This document shows, piece after piece, positions 43,142-53,935 of a stretch of 64,000 nt of DNA (the stretch's first letter is position 1; every line of letters starts with the position of its first letter). The DNA is from Oscarella lobularis (lineage: Eukaryota; Porifera; Homoscleromorpha; Homosclerophorida; Oscarellidae). Where the stretch lies: contig NC_089185.1 in the NCBI RefSeq assembly GCF_947507565.1, positions 1,922,001 to 1,986,000 on the forward strand. The letters are read 5' to 3'. Made by a program: the position numbers and the translations under genes. The notes below the pieces were generated by a model. That model worked only from the letters and a program-made list of their open reading frames with translations. It was not told where the DNA came from and did not search any database.

Positions 43142-43200
43142 TATATACACATACGTATGTGTATATAACTATACACATATGTATATGTGTATATAACTAA
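43142..43200. repeat. AT-rich palindromes
   Basis: A perfect 26-bp palindrome at 43142-43167 (TATATACACATAC and its complement) is followed by a second with 10-bp arms (TATACACATA...TATGTGTATA) and a 4-nt loop. It lies between the convergent Harbinger genes. Confidence 0.75.
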
Positions 43201-43413
43201 CATGCTATATAATATTGTATAATATTACCCATGGTATATTAATATAATATATAAATCAAATATTTCCCTTATCTAGCTATCTATGAATATTTTAATGGTG
43301 GTGAGAGTTTTGGGACAGCAGAGGCTGACTTTCCTGCTGCCTCTGCTGCTGACCTTCCATCATGATCTGCATCAATCGCAGCTGAAACTCTCTCTTCGCT
43401 CCTTCTCCTCTCT

Positions 43414-44030
43414 TCATACGCTCTCTTCGCGCGCCTTCTCTTTCTCGTACGCCCTTCTTTTCTCTTCTTGCTCCTCCTCAGCTCTCATCATTCCCTCCCA
43501 CATGTCCTTCATCGTCTCCCTGAATACTCCCGCCAGCCTATCTTCCCGATTTCTCTTCAGCCCTTTTCCCTTTTTTCTCCTACTGTTTTCCTTTTCCTTT
43601 CCTCTAGTACAATCTTCCTCCTCTTCTTCCTCTCTTTCGATCTCTCTCAAACATGCATCTTCCTCGACTTCTCTGTTTTCCTCCTCGACCTCCTCCTCCT
43701 CTTCCCCCGTACCCAAACTCTCCACTAGAATAGGTGGACAAGTCGCCGGCCGCTGGCCAAGAACCTTGTCCAGGTCTTCAAAAAACTTGCACGTCTTTCT
43801 CCCTCTTCCTGTTTCGCCATTCTTATCCTTCACCTTTCGATGTCCCCTTTTAGCTTCTTCATCTTTATCCTGCACTGGTCTGCCGTCTTCTCATACCCCC
43901 TTTCCCTCATCCTTCTCGCAATCCCTTCGTACACTTGCCGATTTCGCTTAAAACCCTCTAACTGCCCCTGGACCTCTTCTTCTCCTCACACTCGAATTAA
44001 AAACTTGACTTCTTCGTCTACGAAAGACAT
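43414..44030 (-). pseudogene. Harbinger Myb/SANT-like DNA-binding protein, damaged
   Basis: Second gene of a Harbinger element, whose product normally binds DNA and the nuclease. From the ATG at 44030 the frame is MSFVDEEVKFLIRV, then TGA in the position of a usual Trp, then GEEEVQGQLEGFKRNRQVYE and GYEKTADQCRIKMKKLKG, a MADF/trihelix pattern. A one-base shift near 43855 leads to KTCKFFEDLDKVLGQRPAT, followed by a Glu-rich coiled coil (EEEEEVEEENREVEEDA) to 43414. Two lesions suggest this copy is inactive while the nuclease is intact. The open frames on the plus strand here are antisense. Confidence 0.75.
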
Positions 44031-44202
44031 TTCAGTGACGATTAATGCAAGCTTACCGGTAAAATGAGTGAGTTACATCTTCATTGTGACGTAGGATGTT
44101 CTTTGATATTAACAATGAACCAACCGTCGTGAAAATGTCGAGTTTCGATGGACAGAAAAGGTAGAAAACTCTATTTTTATAACCGTACCAACAACCGAAC
44201 CG

Positions 44203-44317
44203 TATCTGGTACGGCAGCTCGAGGTGGTACGGTTTGGGTACGGTTCGGTTGAGTACAGTTCTCGTTCAGAAATAAAAATAACCGTACCGTACCGAAACGG
44301 TTCGGTACGGTACGGTT
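44203..44317. repeat. CGGTACGG palindromic cluster
   Basis: Contains a perfect hairpin 44280-44317: 17-nt arms of AACCGTACCGTACCGAA with loop ACGG. Diverged inverted copies of the same AACCGTACC / GGTACGGTT words start at 44203. It may be the core of a small foldback element. Confidence 0.85.
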
Positions 44318-44339
44318 GTTTTGCCTCAGTGTGAACGAA

Positions 44340-44720
44340 CTAATAGATTCGAGGTGACCTACCGACAGCTGTGCAAGGCATGTGCCGCCTATTGCGGAAT
44401 GCAGCTACACATGCTATGGTAAACATGTGATCAGCCCGGAAGAGCGGGCACGTCAGCCTTATGCAATCCCTGTACAAATTCTACCGATTCAGGACTAACA
44501 GATGCAAAAGTCCGTTCTATCGCATGTACGCTGAAGACGAGAATGGTTGAATTGGGGATGAAAGTGCAAGGTTTGTATGACTTTTAAATTTCATTAATTC
44601 CTAAATAATAGGACAGTACTAGGATTTGTTACCGATGGAGAATTCAATTCCTTGCGCTCACGTGGAATGAAGCGCCCAACCAACGTGTTCGTTGTACCAA
44701 GGCATTTGAAAAGACATGAT
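44340..44720 (+). pseudogene. Family X gene, copy B, fragment
   Basis: Plus-strand remnants of two adjacent X exons: ISPEERARQPYAIPVQIL...LTDAKVRSI...MVELGMKVQ, then a phase-1 intron (GTTTGT...TACTAG), then GFVTDGEFNSLRSRGMKRPT. The intron position and phase are the same as in copy A (36571-36621). The frame stops soon after, at TGA near 44742. A one-base shift also occurs before ISPEE. It ends where the convergent family Y copy 3 sequence begins. Confidence 0.65.
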
Positions 44721-45226
44721 GATTCAGTCTGTTCAGCTTGAGGTGACACTGCTCTACTGGAAACATTGGACGAAGACTCAAGAGGATAGCTGAGATCGGT
44801 CGGACAGGGTTGAGCAATGCTTGAGGTACGTTGAAGGAGACCTTGGTCAGCAATGGACCATGACCACAGAATGGGAACAGAGTCATCATTGAACATAGGC
44901 GAATCAAATCGATAAGGAGTCAAAGACGATAGCTGATAAGAGGTACTAAGAGTATGTACAATGTAATATTATTTCCTTACTGGTATATCAAACGATTCAA
45001 TTGGAACAACTAGTTCCGGCCACTGGACACCGACTATTGTGGAGGAATTTATCAACCCATCCTTGAGTTCGCTGATATCTCCACCTGGGATCATCACTCG
45101 GAAACGAAATCTGTGTAGGCGAACGTGCAGAACGGGAAAATTGGGGACGATGTAGTCGATTTCTTCGAATGCATCACATATTATCGCGCGACGGCCAGAG
45201 GAAAAGGAATCGACTACTCGTGATAC
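44720..45226 (-). pseudogene. Family Y conserved exon, copy 3, and following sequence
   Basis: The exon is 45226-44981 on the minus strand, 82 codons, phase 0-0, from acceptor TGTTTTAG to donor GTAAGG. It reads SGRRAIICDAFEEIDYIVPN, FPVLHVRLHRFRFRV, LINSSTIVGVQWPELVVPIE and FDIP. A downstream frame (44923-44720: YRFDSPMFNDDSVPILWSW, then Ser-rich) may be the next exon. The upstream part past 45226 was not recognised. It converges with X copy B at about 44720, the same orientation as the 31-38 kb pair. Confidence 0.6.
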
Positions 45227-45502
45227 CTAAAACAGCGAATACGAAGTAAGGTAGACGTTCTACAGAGTGAGGCACTTCTGCCTCTCACTTTCAGTAAACC
45301 GTGAACATGCAAAATATACTAAATGATGGAAAGTAATGGTGAGAAAATCGTATGTGCAGCGCGCCGACAAGTGACAAGTCAGGATCTCGGAGAAGCGATG
45401 CGTCAGAAGAATGTAACCACGCAAGGCCTACTTGGTACTAACAGAGAAACTTACCGCCATAGCTGTTCCCAAATTTATCCTTATAAAGATGAAAACGCGA
45501 TT

Positions 45503-46480
45503 CTAAGATTTGGGTGTGGCACTAACGCGCGTTCGCGACTTACCCCCCTGAACTCTTATAACTTCTTCGTGCTCTTTCGTCCACGCCCCTTCCGAGACTT
45601 TGAGGTCGTCGATTTTGCTTAACAAAGTGTATTTCTTCTTTGCGTCGTCAACGGATTCGACTTGGTCAATCGCTGTGTTCTCTCGGACTTCCTGAGGGGC
45701 CTCCGTGGTGTTAGTCAGCAACACCCGAACTTTCACTTTCCCATCAGGAATCAGTAACGCATCCTCGATCGTGAGCCCTGATTTTTCCGTCAGCTGAGTC
45801 TCCTGTTCGAAGAGCAACGGTATGTCCTTCGACGGAGATGACGCTTTAATTGCGACCGACTCGGCATCACGAGGTATAATTCGACGTAATGAAATGAGAT
45901 GTACTTTCGACCTATCGCTAGGACGACTCTTCAATTCAACCCCTGGAGCCAGCTCAATCAGCTTCAGCTGCAGAATAGCGTCTATGTCTAGAAGACACGG
46001 AAACTCCGCTGCCTTTTGAATATACACTGGAATGACGGCTTTTTTGCTTTTGATACGTCGATTTCGCCTGGGCCAGAACTGGAATTCCCTGCCGACTGAA
46101 ATCCGTAAGCGTACGATCAGGTACCATTAGCTGACGATTCGATGGATCAAACTGATTGAAGATCTCTTCAGAGATGATGTTGGCCGAGGCGCCGGTGTCC
46201 ACAAGAGCTTCGACTTCAACAGAACCGAATTGAACACAAAGGAAAGGTCGTTTCGAGTCCGAAATATCCCCGTCTTTTCTGTTTCTTTCTTAGCATTGTC
46301 TCGCACAACGGCGACGCGAGCGGAACACTTCTCGTCGCGACGCTTCGACGTCGTATCGTCCGACTTCGGGTTTTGACGCTCCGAAGCATAGTGCCCCATT
46401 TCCCAGCACTGGTAACGCCTGATGTGTGATTTATTCTTTTTATAATTATTTCCTTTCGACGCAGACATCGTCAATGCCAT
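45503..46480 (-). pseudogene. Gypsy-type retrotransposon gag/protease-region fragment
   Basis: Minus strand: a degenerate zinc knuckle (YQCWEMGHYASERQ) near 46400, then the aspartic protease active-site motif DTGASANIISEEIFNQF at about 46200, then, in another frame, 46027-45503 (LDIDAILQLKLIELAPGVEL, VRVLLTNTTEAPQEV, TKEHEEVIRVQGG), the spacer usually lying between protease and reverse transcriptase. Two frame changes are needed and no reverse transcriptase follows. It is a truncated internal piece with no LTR seen. Confidence 0.7.
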
Positions 46481-46559
46481 TCGAGTACCTAATTTCTTTC
46501 AGAACATTGTCACATATCATTCATTGGTTGCGTAAATTCTTTCTCTTTTCTCTTCAAGT

Positions 46560-47922
46560 CTCACCTGAGAACGGCGAGTTGCGACGTCGGATACAGACAG
46601 ATGTGGAAGTTGTTGAAATTGACTTGTGCTGGCAGGGTTCCAAGGTCAGTAAGAATGTGGCAATAGCAATGAATTCGTGTCACAATTGCTTCATTTAGAG
46701 ACGTACGAAAGATCATGAGAGTTCTTGACCCCCATGGAGTTGAGGCCCGACGTCTACATCGATTTAGGCGTCGGCAATATCGCAGCAAGGCTATTTGCGT
46801 GTCAAGTCGCATACATAGATAAGTTATTTAATTAATTTCGTCAATGTGAAAGGGACCTAACTTTATCTAGCACGTCGACTGATACGACAAACTCACCCAT
46901 TACGGCTTTCAAATTCATGGATGCATAGACGGGTACACTGCATTATGCGGACGTCAGCTACAGATTTGTGATTTATGTTCTACACAAAAACGTGGTGTCA
47001 GGTACTCCAGCAGAATCATTTGGTTGAAAGTTGTAAACAGCAATCACAATCCGAGATTTGTACTACATGAATACATAACGTCTGTTCAAACATTGAAATG
47101 TATGACACTTTATCAATACGAAGTACTCGTTTAGAACTGTTTGCCTTCATTACAGATTGACCTTCTATCATTCGATCTGACTGCGGAACAGAGAACGGAA
47201 TGATGGCCACAATTCACATGATGCAACGTCATAATGGAGCAGACGCATTTTACGGACCAAAAGTTACCAATATGGGAAATCGGTATATAATCAGCGGATC
47301 GAAGCGCTATGGTCTGTTATGAAGCGTGAACTGACGCACTGGTAGAGAACAAAATTAGACCTACGCTATATAATGTAACTTCTTCAAAGCATTGTATATT
47401 TTCTTTCAGGAGGTATGTACGCAAAATGGCCTTCACTTTGGAAGTTATCTGATGCGGTTAAACTAATACTGGGAGTAACGTTCCATAATCATCTAAAAGG
47501 AAATTGTCATTCGTCTCATTTTGACCCCACTGCTGCAACGTGATTTAAATGAGTTTGCTGGGAGGTGGAATGGCCATCGGTTACGTCTTCAAAGACATCA
47601 CAGATCACAGAGAGGAGCTTGTCCAGACGATCTCTATTTAAATCCGGAATTGTATGGTAAGCTTCTGCGTAATCGTCAGCTATTCGTGCGCAGCAACTTT
47701 GTTAGGAGCTACAGACTGCAAAAGCCTATCGTTCCAAGAGTTCTTACGCATGGCGGAACACTCATTGGCGATGTCAATGATGCAGTTGATGTTCCACAAC
47801 CATTGAAGAGACTGGCTGACAGATTCCTTCGACGACGACAACTCACTTTAGAAAACATGTGCACTCTGGACATCAACACAGCTATCGAAGTAGCTTTTGA
47901 CTTTGCGAGATACGTAGTATAA
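46560..47922 (+). pseudogene. Integrase-core-like gene, decayed
   Basis: Plus-strand pieces of one protein in order: RKIMRVLDPHGVEARRLHRF (about 46705-46765), PNFI then HVD then YDKLTHYGFQIHGCIDG with two nonsense codons (about 46855-46930), MMQRHNGADAFYG...NQRIEALWSVMKREL (about 47216-47335), and the open frame 47521-47922 with LNEFAGRWNGHRLRL...DLYLNPELYGK. This is the layout of the animal family with an rve-type integrase core (HVDGYDKL ... RIE.LW ... WN.H). The stops in the catalytic block make it inactive. Some gaps may be introns. Which element it comes from is unknown. Confidence 0.6.
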
Positions 47923-49180
47923 GGTACAGTCTTGCAACTCATGAAGTGTACAACATAAAGGTTGGCATAACACCTATTTCTCAAAAGTAGCATGCGCATG
48001 CGTGAAATCACCTTTTTTCTACGGTTATCCGGGCTTTTCGTTTCACGCATCATCTAAGCCCTTCTCCGAATCTCCGATTTCTCGCCTGTCTTACGACTGC
48101 TGCATCGTGCAAAATAGTACTGCCTCCGCAAACGGCAACATTACGCAAGGTTTCCCATCTTCTAGAGCGTTATCCAGTAACAACCGATTTCATGGCTTGT
48201 CGAAAAACAACGCAGCAGCTAATTATCAGCCTCTCCGACAGTCAGGTGACTGGGATCGAAGCTGCCAAACAGAAAGAAGAGACTGAAAGTACGCGTACTG
48301 ACGTCATTTCGCGTGTGATACATGTGAAATCGACGATTACTACGTCTTTTTGTAGTATCTGAGGCAATGGAGCTAGAGCACATTCACAGATTGTACAAGG
48401 AGGAGGAGAAGTCAAAGCGACGAGGAGGAGGAGGAACCGCGCAATCGAGACCTGTGAAGAAAGGCATTGCAAAGAGACACGAAAATGTGGCGACCTCTTT
48501 GGAGGATTCGGTAAAAGTCAGAATTGAAATTATGGTTTGCATGGCGAGTCATGAATGATGAAGCTATGTTGCTTGTAGATGATAGAAGTGCGGTTGCTGC
48601 CTAGACGACTTGGAAAAATAAGAGGGGAACCCTAGATCTCCAAATAATTTTCCCTGACATAGATATGTGATTCATTCGTGTCTGCTTTGCTTTTCCAAGT
48701 AGTACAGAGAAAGAATACCCGTCTTTGTGAAAAAATTATTAATCCACTTACCGAAAAATCGGAACCCAAACCTCTCTTGTCATTGGCAAACATCTCTCGT
48801 CATTGGCACGACTGTCAGGAGGCAACCTGCCAGAAACGGAACAAATTTATTGAAGCAGCCCATGGCAGTACTTTCTCAAGTCCTAAGCTGTGGCGTTGCA
48901 GTTGTGGTGCTTGCAGAATATTGACGTAGAAGTAGTAACTATATGTTGTTTTCTCCGTCATGTAATTGATAAGCCGATTGCAGACAATGTATATTCTACA
49001 AATAGAGTAAGTAACGTTATCGTAGCATACAAAACGACTATAACACGCGTGTTCGCTAGCTGTCTCGCGTTCGAAAGCCTTTAAACAGAATGGAAATGAT
49101 TATGTTTAGTTATTCGTGAAGGAAAGCGCTTTGGAATACTGCAAACAAAAGCTCTGCCACTTTTCTGATCAGACATGTCC
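47923..49180. other. No gene recognised
   Basis: Several 60-95-codon frames without known motifs, including one at 48367-48558 (ELEHIHRLYKEEEKSKRRGG) that is charged and helical. Nothing I can support as a gene. Confidence 0.3.
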
Positions 49181-49224
49181 AAATGCAGTTTTATGGAAAA
49201 ATGATTAACTTTGTCTTGTTTTGT

Positions 49225-49400
49225 GTCAAGATGCCTGACCCCATCTCGTTCAATGTCAAGATGCCTGACCCCATCTCGTTCAATGTCAAGATGCCTGACC
49301 CCATCTCGTTCAATGTCAAGATGCCTGACCCCATCTCGTTCTATGTCAAGATGCCAAACCCCATCTCGTTCCATGTCAAGATGCAAAAGCCTCTCTTGTT
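49225..49400 (+). repeat. 30-bp minisatellite, about six units
   Basis: Unit ATGCCTGACCCCATCTCGTT + CAATGTCAAG, starting at 49231, 49261, 49291, 49321, 49351 and 49381. The first four are nearly identical and the last two diverge. It has no spacers, so it is not CRISPR-like. It is open in several frames (KMPDPISFNV decapeptides), but translation is doubtful. Confidence 0.93.
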
Positions 49401-49439
49401 TAAAGTTTAATATTAACTTGTTTTAGACAAGATACTGGC

Positions 49440-49915
49440 ACTCCATGGCCACCGTAAGGCGTGAGTTGAAACGAGAATTATTTGAGAAGATACGAAAGGA
49501 GGCCCTCAGAAAAAATTCGTTGTTGACGGAATGGCTAGGGAAAATGATTGTATTGCTCTTCGCTCTCCTGTAGCCCACTGTGATCTAAATCCGATTGAGC
49601 AAAAGTAAAAGGGTTTCTGAAAAAGAATAACAAAACGTTTTACTTAGCCTACTTACAAAAGCCGGTTCCTGAAGCATTCGATACCGTGACATGGGACATG
49701 GGCAAACTGCTGCGAGCAGGAAATCAAAGAAGAAATAAGTTCTGGGAGTCGGACGGCTTACAAGAAGCTGTCAATCAATTTCTGATCGAGTTTGGCGATA
49801 GCGACCAAGAAGACGACGATCTTGAGTACGTAGGAAGGAGCACTTCTCTGTCTTGACGGAGCCGTATCGGACGATGATGAGCTTTACGCCGATGATCGCG
49901 AACTGCTTCGCATAG
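49440..49915 (+). pseudogene. Tc1/IS630-type transposase C-terminal fragment
   Basis: The frame reads MARENDCIALRSPVAHCDLN, PIEQ (the Glu of a DDE triad), then after stops NNKTFYLAYLQKPVPEAFDT, FWESDGLQEAVNQFLIEFGD and an acidic end (DQEDDD). The order H(C)DLNPIE, then KNNKTF, then a helical tail is typical of the C-terminus of DDE_3-type transposases. At least two stops interrupt it and the N-terminal half is missing. Confidence 0.65.
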
Positions 49916-50199
49916 ACGAATGTGAAGAGTAATCACGTGCAACTTATTACGTGCGTAACTTCCTAATTGAATTATACTATATATGGTCAAGTGCCTGTAA
50001 ACAACCTCAGATCCAAAAAAGACCGTTGCGTACGCAATCCAAGCATAAGCACATCGCAAATAATTATTTTGTATGTAAAATGACTTTTATTCGGGAAAGC
50101 CATTGCAGTTTCCCGGAGTTTGAAGTCAGAGTGAATAGACAGTAAGAGGAATTGCATTTGATCCCGTGAAAAATGCAAGGACTTTCCATCCAAAAAGGA

Positions 50200-50760
50200 T
50201 TAGCATTGTTTTAGTACTTTAAATTTGAGACTAAATGTTCGTTCATACCTTCGCAGTCGTCTAAAAATTTTGAATGAACATATAAGCGTCCGTCTCCTTG
50301 TGCCATTTTCTTCCTTATTGGAGTACGAAACTGTTACAATGATATTGAGGATGCTCTTTAAAAAACGTTTTACAACATCTGTAATAACTTTGCAACAAAA
50401 CAATCACACTTGCTGTAAGACTTGTGTCCTCGTCGTGCACAAAATGTTTTTTCATGATGTCCTTATAAGACTGCCTGATTGGAAGAACGTTCATCAGCTT
50501 CAGGCCTTCCCGTAGTTGATCTAATTCAGCCTTCACGCAAAGAACAGCAAAGTGAAGGAGGCAATGGCAAAGGGATTCTTTTTTTAATAGCGATGCATGA
50601 CAAGACGTCATGGAAACCGGCATCTAAACGGCGTTGACCAGATCACTGTCGAGCTCTTCAAAAAGCTTCTGTAGTTCTGCGTCAGTAGTTGAATTCCCGA
50701 TCTAAAACAGACTGTTTTTATAAAAAATGTTCTGAAGTACAGTGCTTCTTACCATAAATT
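50200..50760 (-). pseudogene. HECT-type ligase C-terminal fragment, second copy
   Basis: Minus strand: an exon after CTGTTTTAG (DAELQKLFEELDSDLVNAV), then LDQLREGLKLMNVLPIRQSY and KHFVHDEDTSLTAS, then a shifted frame with YSNKEENGTRRR. The order matches the region preceding the end of the invertebrate multicopy HECT genes, as at 23.4-23.6 kb. Frame changes and missing N-lobe indicate a dead copy. Confidence 0.5.
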
Positions 50761-50833
50761 TCCAATCTGCTAGCGCGCGCTTAAAAGGTGCGTCATTCAA
50801 ATTCTGTTCGCGTAATTTTTTTCATACTTTTTA

Positions 50834-53318
50834 CAGTGGAACCTCGGTTAGCGGCCACCTTGTTAGGACGGCCACCTTATTAATCAGGCCGCTATGTTTC
50901 AGTCCCGGACGTCGCGCGCACAGTACAGCGGTCTTCATGTTCTAATAGTACGGCCACCTCTCTATTGCCTTGAGCGGTCACAAATTTTACGCTTTCTTTA
51001 ATGACAGACCCTCTTTATTACGGCCAATGTGAATGTCAAAACGCAACGGTAATGCAGTTTGTTGTAATTTAGTTAAAAGCTTTCTTATTTTTTAACGTGG
51101 GTCTTCCTACCTTTGAACTTGTAAATGCATGGTACTTCTACCCCGAGGCCTTGTCCTCTGTTGATGCGTCGACCAGTGACAGTACACTCCGCCTCGTTTC
51201 CTTCTTACGAGAGAAAGTGAAAAACAACTCGGCTCAGTGCACGAGGCACGTATCCGACGTCTTCGTCCTTAGTGATAGCGACAGCGTAGTTGTCTTTGGC
51301 ATTTCGTGGCTCTTGTTTGAGGGAAAGCACTTGCCCCACGAACGGGGTCCATACGATGTGATAGACGTGGCCATACGAATGTAGGATCTCATTTCGTGAG
51401 TATCTTGCTGAGTATCAAGCTGTCCTTCGCTCATTGTCCTCGTGTTCTTGAAGAGATTGTGCGCACGCTCTATTCGCTGCACAAGATGGCTTCCCGCTCA
51501 GTTAAAACGACTCGCAAAGAGCTCACCCTCAAGGAGAGAGTGGATGTAGTAGAGTATGCAAGAAAACATCCTCGAGAAGGGTCCCGAAAGTTGAGTGAAG
51601 TTTTTAAATGCGGAAGAACGCAGATCCAGTCTATCGTCAAAAACCGAGAAAAATTCTACAAGATTTTCAGGCAAACGAGCGGTCCTCAAGAAAGCGCAAA
51701 CGAGAATCCGACCTGAGCGACGCAGTCTATCGTTGGTTCACGATGGCAAGACAACGCGACATTCCGGTCACCGGGCCTATGCTCCAAGAAGAAGCTCTAA
51801 AAATAGCAGAGGTGTTAGTCAACAGAGAATTTAAAGCTTCTAATGGATGGCTCAACAATAAAAAGAGGCACAACATTGGGCAGTTCGTGGTTAGTGGTGA
51901 ATCCGCTGATGTCTCCGAAGACGTTGTCGTAGCCTGGCTCGACAGGCTTCGGTCGCTTCTCAGCGGCTAAAAAATGAATGAAATTTGGAATGCCGACGAA
52001 ACGGGCTGCTTTTTCAGAGCTCTTCCAGAGAGAACTCTTGCTCAAAGAGGTCGCGCATGTAAAGGCGGCAGAAAATCTAAAGAGCGCGTTACAATTCTTT
52101 TTGCTGCTAATGCTGCAGGAGAGAAAAAAGCTTCCTCTTGTAATCGGTCGTGCACAAAATCCAAGGTGCTTCAAAGGGGTCAAAGATCCGAAATTGCCAT
52201 GTGGGATTCCCTACAGATCAAACGCTAAAGCCTGGATGAATAGAACAATATGGACTGAATGGCTGACGCAGTGGAACGCTCAGTTGGCTGCAAAAGGGGA
52301 GAAAATTTTGCTACTCTTAGATAATGCTTCTCCACATGATCCTGTTCTGAAAGAAAGACTGACTAATATCACTCTTATCTACCTTCCTAAAAACTCAACA
52401 TCACGGCTGCAGCCCTTAGATGCCGGAATTATAAAGAATTTCAAGGTGAAGTATCGTCAACTTTTACTAAAGCACGTGCTTGCACTGATTGACTCAACGG
52501 ACTCATCGGCTTCTTCCATCTCAAAACAAGTAGATGTATTGACTGCAACTCGCTGGGCTAAAAACGCTTGGTCACTTGTCAAGGACAGCACAATTGTCAA
52601 CTGCTTCAAGCACTGCGGCGTTCCACCTTCAGACGTGGAGACAGACGATCCTTTCGCTGACCTTGTAGATGAAGAAACTGAACAGCTAGCGTCGCTGCAA
52701 GAATTGGTTTGTCGAACTGATCCAACAGTGTTTAGCGTCGAGTACGTTCAAAGTGACGGCGTCCTTTCTGCTTACGCAACGATCGAGGACAGTGGCGATT
52801 GGAGGCCGAATCTTAGAGCTCTTGCACTAGAAAATGATGCTAAAAGAGCTGTTTCAGAAGTGATAGAAGCAGATTCTGAAGCAGATTCAGAAGAAGCTGA
52901 AGACGAAGTGGTTATAGAAGAAAAATCCACAATTACATCGTACGCCCACGCGATTTTGCTTACTGAGGAACAAGTTCATTTTCCTCTAAAGAAAGGAGAA
53001 GAAGTTGCTAGTAATGCCGCATTTGATCTTGCAACGGCACTAAAGGATGCCAAATGGCGAGCTCAGTCTTCCGAAGTTCAAACAAAGGTCACCGAATACT
53101 TCAAAAAACTTTAGTTCTGACGTAAAGCATACTGCTTTGAGAAACTGCTGTTGTCCTGTAACTAGTAACCCAGTTTTATCCACGTTGCATCTGACATTGT
53201 CACATTATCAGTTATTACATATGATATTCATTAGCTCTAACGCGCGCATACAAGTCGTTCTGATAAAGCGGCCGCGATTTTTCGGCCCAGAGGTGGCCGC
53301 ATTAAAGAGGTTCCACTG
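50834..53318 (+). mobile_element. Tigger-like element, 2485 bp, degraded
   Basis: Ends CAGTGGAACCTC (50834) and the complement of CAGTGGAACCTC (ending 53318) are flanked by TA at 50832-50833 and 53319-53320. Subterminal GCGGCCACCT motifs recur on both sides. The interior carries a transposase with frameshifts and a stop, so the copy is non-autonomous. Confidence 0.9.
51486..53114 (+). pseudogene. Tigger (TIGD-like) transposase, broken
   Basis: Starts MASRSVKTTRKELTLKERVD with a psq-type HTH (CGRTQIQSIVKNREK). It shifts frame near 51680 to RKRESDLSDAVYRWFTMARQ and the CENP-B-type HTH (FKASNGWLN). It has an in-frame TAA at 51968-51970 just before NEIWNADETGCFFRALPERT (first catalytic Asp), shifts again near 52135 to LPLVIGRAQNPRCFKG, and then runs open to 53114 with KILLLLDNASPH (second Asp), NSTSRLQPLDAGIIKNFK (third Asp) and an acidic C-terminal part. 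Two frameshifts and one stop; the catalytic residues themselves remain. Confidence 0.88.
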
Positions 53319-53320
53319 TA

Positions 53321-53525
53321 GTCACTTTTTTATTGCCTGCCTGCTTCTTCTACCGTACTATTTAAGAAAAATACATTTTACCTTTTTTCAAAATGGCCAG
53401 ATAATCTTCGGAGTCCAGTCTCATCAAAAAACGCTGTTTTTAGTGTCTAAGACGATCTTGCACGGATAACTTCCTTAACAGCTTTTGTAGGGGAAGCATC
53501 TAACTTTTCATTGTGGCGTTTTTGT
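53321..53525. other. No gene recognised
   Basis: Short spacer; ends in a TCCC/CTCC pyrimidine tract (53545-53580) inside the next entry's 3' region. Confidence 0.3.
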
Positions 53526-53589
53526 TCAACTCTTTTCTAACTCCTCCTTCCCTCCCTCCCTCCCTCCCTCTCCCTCCCTCCCAAGTACG

Positions 53590-53935
53590 AGAGAATCGCC
53601 TCGTCTATCGATGAAGGAAATCTTTTTCACATCGTCTAAGGGTCGCGATTTGACCCAATACACTGAAGCGTCCCAAACTTCGTCTTCTGTAAACGGCAGC
53701 TCTTCATAATCCGAGTCCTGACCGGAAGGTGACTCTGGACAAAGAGGAGGTGGAGGCGGAGGAGGAGATGGAGCGTCTCGTGCAGATGTGGGAGTTTCCT
53801 CGATGTCATCGTGGGAGAGAGACGCTGATCCGGTCTGTCCCGACAAAAGGGATAGTCGTTCATTCACATCGCGTCCGCGTTTAGCGTAGAGAGATTTCAG
53901 CTGTCGCTTTGAACTTTTTCGGCCATCCCTTCGAA
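53590..53935 (-). pseudogene. N-terminal piece of a mariner-type transposase relative
   Basis: Minus-strand frame GRKSSKRQLKSLYAKRGRDV, NERLSLLSGQTG, a poly-Pro stretch, then FTEDEVWDASVYWVKSRPLD and VKKISFI. The last block parallels ADDAWDDLTSWVQSRCREDL...MISLVLF in the transposase at 17.6-19.4 kb, suggesting the same family. Only the first exon-like piece is present, and the frame ends in low-complexity sequence. Confidence 0.45.

Noticed and set aside
43283-43951. Long plus-strand Ser/Leu-rich open frame
   Set aside because: It is antisense to the Harbinger Myb-like gene and its composition mirrors the Glu/Lys/Arg-rich coding strand.
44594-44719. Minus-strand frame continuing past the family Y copy 3 exon
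   Set aside because: In this part the plus strand carries the family X motif TDGEFNSLR with a conserved intron, so the minus frame is a shadow here.
49225-49400. Regular 30-bp repeats that might suggest a CRISPR array
   Set aside because: Units are directly contiguous without unique spacers and lie in a eukaryotic transposon-rich setting; it is a minisatellite.
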